From contig CAJOED010000063.1 in assembly GCA_905233335.1 (NCBI GenBank), positions 5,717 through 17,818 of the forward strand: 12,102 bases of DNA, given 5' to 3'. Position numbers and translations under genes: made by a program. This stretch comes from an uncultured Synergistales bacterium (GTDB lineage: Bacteria; Synergistota; Synergistia; Synergistales; Aminobacteriaceae). The notes beneath the pieces are model-generated. The model did no database searches. It was not told where the DNA came from and saw nothing but the letters and a program-made list of their open reading frames with translations. Positions 1-7,097 of this stretch are shown one piece after another. Position 1 is the stretch's first letter; each line of letters opens with the position of its first letter.

Positions 1-448
1 CGAACTCGTCAGCGTCAACGACAGCCATATACTTGAACTTTCGCCCGTAGTCATGAATTGCTTTATGATACGCATCAACCTGCCGGGCTTTTCCCCTTAT
101 CACGTGGTAGGTAACAAGTCCTGACTCTATGTACGGCGTGAGAACTTCATGAAGATTATCTTCGCTCTCGTTGTCGTATATCAGAAAGTGTGATGCTCCC
201 TGCTTACGGTGAAAGTTCAGCCACTCTTCTATGTACGGAGCTTCATTCTTCGCAATCAGGACAAACGCAAGCCCCTTACGTCCTGTAACATCACGGAAAA
301 AATAATACTTCATGAGGAAGTAAGGCATCAAAAAGAGTTTCAGAAATCTCATGATGCATTTGTTTTTCACTGTCAAGTTGCGAGCACTGAATGATAATCC
401 TATGCACGCAGACGACTTTTTCAGAGCTTGCCTAAATTCCTTAAACAT
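1..448 (-). CDS. GT92-like glycosyltransferase, N-terminal part (cut by window edge)
   Basis: The frame starts at ATG 448 and stays open to base 2, giving about 149 residues; the C-terminal part lies outside the window. After a short basic and hydrophobic N-terminus (MRFLKLFLMPYFLM around residues 33-46) comes a GT-A nucleotide-sugar fold: VLIAKNEAPYIEEWLNFHRK, then LIYDNESEDN, then PYIESGLVTYHV, and VVDADEF at the very edge, which holds the DxD metal/nucleotide-sugar motif. KNE..Y..EW..FH, YDN.S.DN and DADEF are typical of bacterial family 92 (DUF23-like) glycosyltransferases, which build surface glycans. The gene follows the 81-residue ORF after a 7-base gap. Its ribosome site GGGAGG lies in the last codons of that ORF, which suggests translational coupling. 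Acceptor and sugar cannot be told. Family fairly sure, exact role unknown. Confidence 0.85.
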   Translation of the reverse strand, partial: MFKEFRQALKKSSACIGLSFSARNLTVKNKCIMRFLKLFLMPYFLMKYYFFRDVTGRKGLAFVLIAKNEAPYIEEWLNFHRKQGASHFLIYDNESEDNLHEVLTPYIESGLVTYHVIRGKARQVDAYHKAIHDYGRKFKYMAVVDADEF

Positions 449-455
449 AATATTT

Positions 456-701
456 TCATTTCCTCCCGTAAATTTTTTTTGCGCGTGAATTTCTCTTCTT
501 CTCTTCCTGCCGCTTGTATGCTCCCTCAAGTGCCCTCACTAATTCCTCCCACCTGAATTTCCATGCACTTTCTGCCTTGCTTGGCTTGTCGTGTCCGGGC
601 TGATCTATAGCGTCAATGTCTTTAGGGCGTTTGTGCAGGGTAAAAGTTTCGCCGTCAAATGACACACTCGACCCGTCATCAAACGGAATATATACCCTCA
701 T
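456..701 (-). CDS. Small hypothetical protein, 81 residues
   Basis: I do not recognise this protein. The N-terminal half (MRVYIPFDDGSSVSFDGETF) looks like short beta strands. The second half is strongly charged and helical, with a tryptophan pair (WKFRWEELVRALEGAYKRQEEKK) and a lysine/arginine-rich tail. There is no signal peptide or membrane segment, so it is probably cytoplasmic and could bind nucleic acid or a partner through the basic tail (inference only). ATG 701 is preceded by AGGTGA, which also contains the rimI stop codon, 4 bases away. This tight coupling on both sides supports a real gene. Its final codons (YGRK and stop) supply the GGGAGG ribosome site for the glycosyltransferase downstream. 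Confidence 0.7.
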   Translation of the reverse strand: MRVYIPFDDGSSVSFDGETFTLHKRPKDIDAIDQPGHDKPSKAESAWKFRWEELVRALEGAYKRQEEKKRNSRAKKIYGRK

Positions 702-705
702 AGTT

Positions 706-1155
706 TCACCTACTCATCACGATAGCATCCTCACCGTTCGCGTAATACCCCCGGCGCACTCTCTCGCTCGTGAACGACATCCGCGAATACAGAGCTATTG
801 CCGGAGCGTTCGACTTCCTGACACGCAGACGCAATCTTCTCATGTTCAGATACACCGCGCAATCACTGACAGCCAGCATTAACTGTGTCGCTACTCCCAT
901 GCGCCGAAAATGTTTGTCGACAAGCAACGCCATCAACACTCCTATACGCCCCTCACGGCCAAGAACTGCATAACCCAACAAAGGAGCTTCTGCCGTCGTA
1001 GCAAAAGCCCCTATGTATGTCGCTTCACTCTCTGAATTTTCCTGCAGGTCAGAACGTATCACTTCTTCCGGCCATGACCACGAAGAAGCCGCATTGATAC
1101 GCAATACACCCGGCACATCTTCAGATGTCAGAAAGTCAATCTCCGGCAGGTACAA
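706..1155 (-). CDS. rimI: Ribosomal-protein-alanine N-acetyltransferase (RimI-like GNAT)
   Basis: This is a 149-residue single-domain GNAT acetyltransferase, the usual RimI length. RimI transfers acetyl from acetyl-CoA to the N-terminal alanine of ribosomal protein S18; other RimI-like GNATs have wider targets. Visible elements are the acetyl-CoA loop RRMGVA (residues 84-89), the KSNAPAIALYSRMSF segment (114-128) with the conserved Asn and Tyr, and the C-terminal RRGYYANGEDAIVM (134-147), which is very RimI-like. The start must be TTG 1155 because an in-frame TAG lies directly upstream; AGGGGA about 10 bases before it, inside the end of purA, is the likely ribosome site. The gene begins 4 bases after the purA stop. 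RimI usually sits near tsaB or tsaD, so this position next to purA is simply operon sharing. The S18 target is inferred from the family. Confidence 0.85.
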   Translation of the reverse strand: MYLPEIDFLTSEDVPGVLRINAASSWSWPEEVIRSDLQENSESEATYIGAFATTAEAPLLGYAVLGREGRIGVLMALLVDKHFRRMGVATQLMLAVSDCAVYLNMRRLRLRVRKSNAPAIALYSRMSFTSERVRRGYYANGEDAIVMSR

Positions 1156-1159
1156 CTAA

Positions 1160-2449
1160 TTACATTCCCCTGTTGATCGTCTGGTTTCTGTCCGCTCCGA
1201 CACCGATTAACGCAACAGGCACACCAAGCACGCCCTCAATGTATTTCACGTAGCTCTGTGCGTTTTCGGGGAGTTCCTCGAATGTCTTGCAGTTCGTGAT
1301 GTCGTCGTTCCACCCCGGCAATGTCTCGTATACCGGCTTCACGTCAGAAAGTGTCCGTGTGTCTGTCGGCCAGGAAGTAATTTTTTCGCCGTCAAGTTCA
1401 TATGCTGTGCAGACCTTGATACCGCCCATTCCCGTAAGAACATCTAACTTTGTCAGCGCGATAACATCAGCACCGTTCAGCTCCATAGAGTACTTCAGAG
1501 CAGGAACATCAAGCCACCCGCAACGTCTCGGCCTTCCTGTTGTAGCTCCGAACTCGCCGCCATTAGCACGCAATTTTTCTCCGGCCTCGTCAAAATCTTC
1601 CGTCGGGAACGGCCCCTCACCAACGCGAGTCGTATATGCCTTCACGACAGCAATAACGCGAGTCAGGTCATTCGGTGCCAACCCCGTGCCCGTGAAAGCT
1701 CCCGCCGCCGATGTCGACGAACTCGTAACATACGGATACGTCCCGTGATCTATGTCGAGAAGTGCCGCCTGTGCTCCCTCAAGCAATATATGCTGTCCGT
1801 CATCTACTGCCTTGCGTAGAAGTGCTCTCGTGTCGTCAACATACGGTGCAAGTGCCTCTCCCCATTTCCGTGCAGGCTCGTATATCTCGTCGAACGGTAA
1901 CGGCTTCTGGTTATAGAGTTTCGTGAAAAGCTGATTCTTCTCGTCAAGTATATATGTCAGTTTATCGCGCAGTACATCAGGATTCAGCAAGTCCTCAACC
2001 CGCAATCCCGAACGCGAATACTTGTCGACGTAGCATGGGCCTATTCCGCGTCCCGTAGTGCCTATCTTGCGTCCCTTCCCGCGTGCTTCTTCCTGCAGAC
2101 GGTCAAGCATCTTGTGATACGGCATGACTACATGTGCATGTGGACTCACAGCAAGCCGCGCTCTGTCCTGTCCCTTTGCGAAAAGTTCTCCCGTCTCGTT
2201 CAGGAACTGCTCCGGGTCAAGCACTAAGCCGTTGCCGAGAATGCAGAGTTTTCCGGGATACAGCATCCCTGAAGGCAGAAGGTGAAACACTACCTTTTGT
2301 CCGTCAGTAATGACCGTGTGTCCTGCGTTTGCTCCTCCCTGAAAACGAACGAACACATCAACTTCGGAGCCGAGCATGTCTACAACTTTGCCTTTGCCCT
2401 CGTCGCCCCATTGCGCCCCTACAAGAAGATCTACTTTTTTCGTACTCAA
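1160..2449 (-). CDS. purA: Adenylosuccinate synthase
   Basis: This cytoplasmic enzyme joins IMP and aspartate using GTP to give adenylosuccinate, the first committed step from IMP to AMP. The 429-residue length is standard. Signatures are GDEGKGK (15-21, catalytic Asp16 and the phosphate loop), GGANAGHT (38-45, catalytic His44), TTGRGIGPCY (131-140), the IMP-loop region TTRVGEGPFPTE (273-284), GATTGRPRRCGW (301-312), the guanine-specificity segment LTKLDVL (332-338) and GVGADRNQTI near the end. No key residue is missing. The start is TTG 2449: no ATG lies near, and AGGGAGG at 2461-2467, inside the last codons of the protease gene, sits 11 bases upstream. The stop of the protease gene is 5 bases upstream of this start, so purA is likely read from the cell-envelope operon rather than its own promoter. 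Confidence 0.97.
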   Translation of the reverse strand: MSTKKVDLLVGAQWGDEGKGKVVDMLGSEVDVFVRFQGGANAGHTVITDGQKVVFHLLPSGMLYPGKLCILGNGLVLDPEQFLNETGELFAKGQDRARLAVSPHAHVVMPYHKMLDRLQEEARGKGRKIGTTGRGIGPCYVDKYSRSGLRVEDLLNPDVLRDKLTYILDEKNQLFTKLYNQKPLPFDEIYEPARKWGEALAPYVDDTRALLRKAVDDGQHILLEGAQAALLDIDHGTYPYVTSSSTSAAGAFTGTGLAPNDLTRVIAVVKAYTTRVGEGPFPTEDFDEAGEKLRANGGEFGATTGRPRRCGWLDVPALKYSMELNGADVIALTKLDVLTGMGGIKVCTAYELDGEKITSWPTDTRTLSDVKPVYETLPGWNDDITNCKTFEELPENAQSYVKYIEGVLGVPVALIGVGADRNQTINRGM

Positions 2450-2454
2450 AATAA

Positions 2455-3702
2455 TTAATGCCTCCCTAAAATTTTTCTGCCCGCATTTTTAGTGGGAAGT
2501 GATTTTTTCACCTCTACTATTGCGCGCTGTAACTGTACATCTCTGCTTATTGCCCTGTTAGGCTCACCCTTCACCTCTATATCAGGAGAAAGCCCGACAT
2601 GATCTATCACTTTTCCCGACGGCGTATAGTATCGCGCTATCGTAACATATACACCGCTCCCGTCCATTAACGGGAACAACGTCTGCACGCTGCCTTTGCC
2701 GAAACTCTTTTCACCGATTAATTTCGCCCGCCCACGATCGTTCAGAGCACCCGCAACAATCTCGCTTGCACTTGCGCTCCCTCCGTTGATGAGCACCACC
2801 ATAGGCATCGGAGTAAGATACGCTGACTTGTCGACAAAATATTTCTCGTTGAACCTCTCGTTGCGCCCCTTCGTTTCGACTACGAGTCCGTCCCGCAAAA
2901 ACATACTCGACACCTTCACGCTTGCGTCAAGAAGTCCGCCCGGGTTGTTGCGAACGTCAAGAATTATTGCCTTTGCTCCCTGCTTCATGAGATCCCGAAC
3001 TGCTGTCTTGGCCTCGTCGTGTGTGCTGTGCTTGAACTGTATCAGCCTCATGTAGCCTATGTCATCAGAGAGCATCTCATAACGTACACTTTTCAGCTTT
3101 ATGATTTCGCGTATTATGTCGAACGTCAATAATTCCTCTTCACCTTCACGCCTCACCGTAATAGTAACTTTCGTATCAGGTTCGCCGCGTAATTTCTGTA
3201 CTATTCTGTCCGATGTCCATCCCACGACAACTTCATCGTCAACTTTCACGATTGCGTCTTTGGGTTTCAGCCCGGCACGTTCAGCAGGGGAGTCCTCCAT
3301 CGGGCTTATCACGAGAACTTGCCCGTCCCTGTCGCCGATATACATTCCGAGTCCGCCGTATTTGCCCTCAAGATCTATCTCTTCATCTTTCAGGCGCGAG
3401 GGTGTTACGAAACGTGTATATGGATCTTCCCATGCCTCTACCATTCCTTTTGCCGCACCGTGTAATAATGCTTCCTCGTCGATTTTCTTTTTGTCCGCGT
3501 CGACCTGGTAATTTTCTATCATGTAGCGTATCTGCCGCAGAAGCCATAACGAACGGACATTGAACGGGGATATTCTGTCTATGTCAGCGTTGAAATCTGA
3601 TTCTGATGATATTGCCGCCGGAGCTTTGTAGCCGTAACTGAAACCTATTATTGCCAGTATTATGAATGTAAGTATGTATATTTTTTTCTTTGATGTGCTC
3701 AA
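2455..3702 (-). CDS. ctpA: C-terminal processing peptidase, S41 family (CtpA-type)
   Basis: This is an exported serine protease of the CtpA/Prc group. An uncleaved or cleaved N-terminal hydrophobic segment (KKKIYILTFIILAIIGF) follows the start. Counting from the upstream TTG at 3735, the PDZ domain lies near residues 120-205 (GGLGMYIG, SPAERAGLKPKDAIVKVD). The S41 core carries LDVRNNPGGLLD (259-270), NGGSASASEI with nucleophile Ser322, and KSFGKGSVQ with Lys347 and Gln351. The Ser-Lys spacing of 25 matches characterised CtpA enzymes, so it should be active. I chose TTG 3702 because AGGTG precedes it at about 11 bases and a TATAAT box lies just upstream of TTG 3735, which would put that codon before the transcript start. 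The longer form (to 3735) adds 11 residues. It follows two EnvC-like genes and may control their level. Confidence 0.93.
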   Translation of the reverse strand: MSTSKKKIYILTFIILAIIGFSYGYKAPAAISSESDFNADIDRISPFNVRSLWLLRQIRYMIENYQVDADKKKIDEEALLHGAAKGMVEAWEDPYTRFVTPSRLKDEEIDLEGKYGGLGMYIGDRDGQVLVISPMEDSPAERAGLKPKDAIVKVDDEVVVGWTSDRIVQKLRGEPDTKVTITVRREGEEELLTFDIIREIIKLKSVRYEMLSDDIGYMRLIQFKHSTHDEAKTAVRDLMKQGAKAIILDVRNNPGGLLDASVKVSSMFLRDGLVVETKGRNERFNEKYFVDKSAYLTPMPMVVLINGGSASASEIVAGALNDRGRAKLIGEKSFGKGSVQTLFPLMDGSGVYVTIARYYTPSGKVIDHVGLSPDIEVKGEPNRAISRDVQLQRAIVEVKKSLPTKNAGRKILGRH

Positions 3703-3737
3703 TGTGAAATTTACACCTGCCTTTGAGAATAGCAAAG

Positions 3738-3764
3738 ATTATACAGCAAAATTTATCGCCGCAA
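3738..3764 (-). promoter_or_regulatory. Possible sigma70-type promoter before ctpA
   Basis: On the minus strand a perfect TATAAT (3743-3738) lies in the gap between the second envC-like gene and ctpA. TTGCGG (3764-3759) lies 15 bases upstream of it, which is a short spacer. Predicted initiation is near base 3731, upstream of TTG 3702. If real, it would let ctpA and purA be transcribed apart from ftsEX. The match of the -10 box is exact, but the -35 and spacing are weak. Confidence 0.3.
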
Positions 3765-4970
3765 GTAATTCATCGGGTTTTGTGCAGAGCCGTTCTTCCT
3801 CACCTCGAAATGAAGCCCGTACTCCGAATCTGTTCCCGAATTACCGACACGGCCTATTACCGTACCTGTCTTCACAGCAGCACCTTCACGGACGGAAGCC
3901 CCGCTCAAATGCGCGTATACTGTCGTCAAGTCCCCGCCGTGATCGATCATTACCACTTGGCCGAATCCCCGTAGCCACCCCTGATAGAGGACTTCTCCCG
4001 GCCCCGCCGCTTTCACTGGAGTCCCTGCCGCCGCTTTGATGTCTATTCCGGAATTGAATATCTTTGTCTTGAACACCGGGTGAACTCGTGAACCGTACTG
4101 CATTGTTACTGTGCCATTGACCGGCCAAGACAACGACTTCACCGACCCCGCCGCAGGAGTGTTCGAACTCTTCACGGGAACAGCCGCCTTTGAACCCGCA
4201 ACAGTGGATTTTGCCGGAGCAGCTTTCTTTGTCTGTGCTGTCTTCTTCTTGTTCATGAGGACAGTAATCTTATTGCCGACTGCCTTCTGTGCGTTCTCCA
4301 GTTCTTTTGCGGCCGCCTCTGCCTTTTTCTGTTCACTCTGTACGTTCTTCAGCAGCGTATCAGTCTTCTTTATCGTCGTGTCATATTCAGCACGCTGTTT
4401 CTTGAGTTCGTCGGTCTGTTTCGCAATTTGGGACTTGTCCGCCTCAAGTTTCGCTCGTGCTTCTGTGAGTTCACGTTCTCTCTTGGTGAGTTCCTCGAAC
4501 ATTGCCACGTCATGTCTCGCAAAACGACGGAGCATATACGCCGTATTAACAGCGTCATGAGGCCCCTGCGCATTCAGGATTATGGAGAGATTATTTTCTT
4601 CCGGCGTGAACTTGTACATATCTACGAGCCGCCCCCGTAACATTTCCAGTATCTGTGAGATTGTTGCGTTCACGGTGTCGATGTTTCTCGTGAGCTGTCC
4701 GACGGAATTTTGCAGACGGTCATTCTCGCGCTCAAGATTACTCATTTTTTCCTGCGAGGCGTTTGCGTTCTGTTTCAGCCGTGATAATTGCGTCAAGAGA
4801 GTCTTTGACTGTTTCGATTTCTCTTTTGCTATGGCGTTGTACTGCTGAATTTTCTTCTTCATGTCGCTTTGTGTCTGTTGCTGGGTCTTTATCTGCTTGT
4901 CGATGTTCGCACCGTATGCCGCACTGATGCCCACTACAAAAATCATTAACAGCGCAAAAAATTTCTTCAT
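3753..4970 (-). CDS. EnvC-like murein hydrolase activator with degenerate LytM domain
   Basis: This 405-residue protein is probably periplasmic: a signal peptide (MKKFFALLMIFVVGISAAYG), long coiled coils (about 22-115 and 155-245), an Ala/Lys/Pro/Ser-rich linker (245-278) and a C-terminal M23/LytM domain (282-405). This is the EnvC layout. In active M23 enzymes the metal is held by H-x-x-x-D and H-x-H. Here the first His is Asn306 (NSGID) and the first His of H-x-H is Gly385 (GLHFEV), while Asp310, His354 and His387 remain. It is therefore unlikely to cut peptidoglycan; like E. coli EnvC it may activate an amidase or act as a scaffold. ATG 4970 has a strong AGGGGTGA site. It starts 12 bases after its intact paralogue and shares the WLRGFGQVV/WLRGYGRVV stretch with it, pointing to duplication and loss of activity. 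Confidence 0.9.
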   Translation of the reverse strand: MKKFFALLMIFVVGISAAYGANIDKQIKTQQQTQSDMKKKIQQYNAIAKEKSKQSKTLLTQLSRLKQNANASQEKMSNLERENDRLQNSVGQLTRNIDTVNATISQILEMLRGRLVDMYKFTPEENNLSIILNAQGPHDAVNTAYMLRRFARHDVAMFEELTKRERELTEARAKLEADKSQIAKQTDELKKQRAEYDTTIKKTDTLLKNVQSEQKKAEAAAKELENAQKAVGNKITVLMNKKKTAQTKKAAPAKSTVAGSKAAVPVKSSNTPAAGSVKSLSWPVNGTVTMQYGSRVHPVFKTKIFNSGIDIKAAAGTPVKAAGPGEVLYQGWLRGFGQVVMIDHGGDLTTVYAHLSGASVREGAAVKTGTVIGRVGNSGTDSEYGLHFEVRKNGSAQNPMNYLRR

Positions 4971-4982
4971 GTCATCACCCCT

Positions 4983-6119
4983 CTAGCGTTTCAAAAAGTT
5001 AATCGGGTTGCTCGGTGTTCCGTAAACTCTCACTTCAAAATGCAAGTGATAGCCCGTAGTGTTTCCTGTTTTGCCGACTCTCGCGATTCCTTCCTTCACG
5101 AGACTTGCGGACAAGTGCGCGTAAAGTGTCGAATACCCCCGCCCGTGATCCAGCACGACAACACGCCCATAGCCCCGCAGCCAGCCGTTGTAGATGACTT
5201 CACCGTCAGCAGGAGCCTTTACGGGAGTGCCGTTGGGTGAAGCTATGTCTATGCCGGAGTGAAGTATCTTGCGTTTCAGTATGGGATGTATCCTGTAGCC
5301 GTAACCGCTCGAAATTGTCCCGCGAACCGGCCAGTTGAACTTTGAGCCTTTACCGACGGGCATAAAATCACGTGTGCGCTGACGCTGGAGTTTCGCGATG
5401 AGTTGTCCGGCTTCCTTCTGTGCCTGTTCTGCTTCCTGTGCGGCCTTCTCCGCGAGTGCTTTCTGTCGCTGTATGGACGTTATGAACTTGTTTGTGTCCT
5501 TGATGCTCTGCTTGTACTTGTCCCGCTGATTTTGCACCGCCGTAGTTTTCTCCGCAAGGCGTAATTTCTGTTCGTCCATAGTCATACGGGACAGCTCCAA
5601 GTTCTGCACGCTGGCATGAAGCCGGGAAAGTATATCTGCGTCCTTCTGTGCTACGATGTTCAGAAGGTGCGCCATCTCTACCGCCTCAAAGACACTACGT
5701 GAAGCAAATAGCGTTCTCATTGAGCCGGACTCGCCGTACTTGTACATGTCGAGAACTCGTCCCCTCATCTGTTCAGAAAGCTCATCTATCAATACCTGCT
5801 CGTTCTTCATGCGGACATCAAGTACATCAATATTCTCCTGTATCTTCTGGTTCTGCAGCTCCAGCACAGTGAGTTCCTGACGCGCAAAACTCTCGTCCTG
5901 CTGCAGCGTGTTCACTTTCGTCAACAACCCCTCAACCTTTGCGCCCATCTCCCTAATCTGCTTGCGGTAGTCCTGAATTTGTTTCGTGAGTTCGGAACGT
6001 TTTTTTTCTTCTGCGGCAATTTGGGAGTCAATGCTTCCTTTTTTTGCGGCAGAATTTACGCGGGCGGGAATTAGCATCATCGACAAAAACAGCAGCACAA
6101 CAAAAATTTTCTTGCTCAT
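4983..6119 (-). CDS. EnvC/PcsB-like M23 peptidase with intact LytM residues
   Basis: This 378-residue protein has a signal peptide (about 1-24), two coiled-coil stretches (about 26-118 and 155-248) and a C-terminal M23 domain (262-378). The metal and catalytic residues are all present: His287 and Asp291 in HSGID, His335 in TLYAH, and His358/His360 in YHLHFEV. It should be a metal-dependent peptidoglycan endopeptidase. The family precedent is FtsEX recruiting and activating coiled-coil partners (EnvC, PcsB, RipC) at the septum, and this gene lies straight after ftsX. One oddity: between VKEG (341-344) and RVG (347-349) about eight residues found in the paralogue, including the V-x-x-G turn usual in M23 domains, are missing in frame. 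ATG 6119 overlaps the stop of a 27-codon ORF. Confidence 0.91.
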   Translation of the reverse strand: MSKKIFVVLLFLSMMLIPARVNSAAKKGSIDSQIAAEEKKRSELTKQIQDYRKQIREMGAKVEGLLTKVNTLQQDESFARQELTVLELQNQKIQENIDVLDVRMKNEQVLIDELSEQMRGRVLDMYKYGESGSMRTLFASRSVFEAVEMAHLLNIVAQKDADILSRLHASVQNLELSRMTMDEQKLRLAEKTTAVQNQRDKYKQSIKDTNKFITSIQRQKALAEKAAQEAEQAQKEAGQLIAKLQRQRTRDFMPVGKGSKFNWPVRGTISSGYGYRIHPILKRKILHSGIDIASPNGTPVKAPADGEVIYNGWLRGYGRVVVLDHGRGYSTLYAHLSASLVKEGIARVGKTGNTTGYHLHFEVRVYGTPSNPINFLKR

Positions 6120-6199
6120 TGCCGGAATACCCCGCTCATGTTCTGATAATCACCGCTGACTTCATGCACCCTGAATAACGCTTCAATATTCCCCCTCAT
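6116..6199 (-). CDS. Candidate 27-residue microprotein between ftsX and envC-like gene
   Basis: The 81-base gap between ftsX and the EnvC-like gene is filled by a frame starting ATG 6199, one base after the ftsX stop, and ending in a TGA that overlaps the next ATG (ATGA). It begins MRGNIEALFRVHE and ends MSGVFRQ, soluble and mixed in charge, with no membrane segment. GAGG about 11 bases before the ATG, inside the ftsX end, could serve as its ribosome site. Perfect filling of the gap with overlaps at both ends resembles the real junctions here, but a frame this short is often open by chance. It may be only a translational link between ftsX and its neighbour. Confidence 0.35.
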   Translation of the reverse strand: MRGNIEALFRVHEVSGDYQNMSGVFRQ

Positions 6200-6200
6200 G

Positions 6201-7097
6201 TTATTCCGGCCTCGTGATAGCGTTGATAAATCTCGCAACAACTACATAACTGCACACCCAGCCCAAAGTTGCTCCGAATCCCGCAAGCAGTGCACAGAAA
6301 CGAATGATTACCATTTTCTCCGTAAGCAGACTGTGATTCAGGAAGGGCAGGTTTGCACGGAGCATCGTAATTCCCGGAAAGTACACACCGATAATTCCTC
6401 CTGCCGCCGCAAGTGCTCCCAAGAACGCAAGCAGCGTCCCTTCAAGCACGAACGGAGTCGCTATGTATGCGCGTGTTGCTCCGACGAGGTACATTATGCC
6501 GATTTCCTCACGCCGTGAATACAGCGAGATGTGTATTGTGTTGTACACGACGAGAGCCGTAATCACCACCGCAAGAATGAACAGTATCAGCGCAACACGT
6601 GAAGAGATACGCGACAACGTAGAAATTCGCCGCACCACCAACCCCGCGTAAACGACATCATCAACTTCCGGCATTGCCTTCAACGCTTCAACGAGGGGAG
6701 TAACATCTTCTGCATTGTGAACGTGTATCTCAAAGTTCCAGGGTATCGGGTTATCGCCGAGCATATCGAGCGCGTGAGATTGAGAGCCCATTTTCTCCTG
6801 AAGTTTTGCGAGCGAGTCGGAAGGCGAATATACTTTCATGCTGTACACGTAATCAAGTGCCTGTATCCTTGCCGCAACACCCTCAACATCGAGCGTGTTA
6901 TCCTTCACCAAATACGCCTGCACTACTAATTCACTTTCGAGGCGCGACAAAAGATTTTCGAGGTTCAGCGAAAACAGCGTAGTAATTCCCAAAATCCACA
7001 GCATTACACCGGCAGTTATCATCGTGAGGAGGCCAAGCACCCAATGATGCACAAGAAGCCGCCACATATCACGCAAAATATATTTGAACGTCGTCAT
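6201..7097 (-). CDS. ftsX: Cell division ABC transporter-like permease FtsX
   Basis: FtsX is the inner-membrane half of the FtsEX complex, which couples ATP use in the cytoplasm to activation of peptidoglycan hydrolases outside. The 298 residues show the FtsX plan: a cytoplasmic start, membrane segment 1 (about 19-43), a large extracytoplasmic loop (44-165) carrying the family motif DNPIP (115-119), then three membrane segments (about 168-190, 213-240 and 262-288). The FtsX-type cytoplasmic loop YSRREEIGIMYLVGAT (193-208) lies between segments 2 and 3. The extracytoplasmic loop is where EnvC/PcsB-type partners dock. ATG 7097 overlaps the ftsE stop by one base (TAATG). Two EnvC-like genes follow, as expected for the complex. 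Assignment is firm. Confidence 0.95.
   Translation of the reverse strand: MTTFKYILRDMWRLLVHHWVLGLLTMITAGVMLWILGITTLFSLNLENLLSRLESELVVQAYLVKDNTLDVEGVAARIQALDYVYSMKVYSPSDSLAKLQEKMGSQSHALDMLGDNPIPWNFEIHVHNAEDVTPLVEALKAMPEVDDVVYAGLVVRRISTLSRISSRVALILFILAVVITALVVYNTIHISLYSRREEIGIMYLVGATRAYIATPFVLEGTLLAFLGALAAAGGIIGVYFPGITMLRANLPFLNHSLLTEKMVIIRFCALLAGFGATLGWVCSYVVVARFINAITRPE

Noticed and set aside
209..394. Plus-strand frame of 61 codons at the left edge
   Set aside because: It is antisense to the glycosyltransferase-like gene, which shows clear family motifs on the minus strand.
1287..1748. 153-codon plus-strand open frame
   Set aside because: It lies wholly antisense to purA, whose motifs are intact throughout. 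The product is Ser/Pro/Val-rich without any recognisable domain, a typical shadow frame.
4111..4560. 149-codon plus-strand open frame rich in Phe, Ser and Ala
   Set aside because: It is the antisense of the Lys/Ala/Glu-rich coiled coil of the EnvC-like gene; such coding makes long Phe/Ser/Ala-rich shadow frames.
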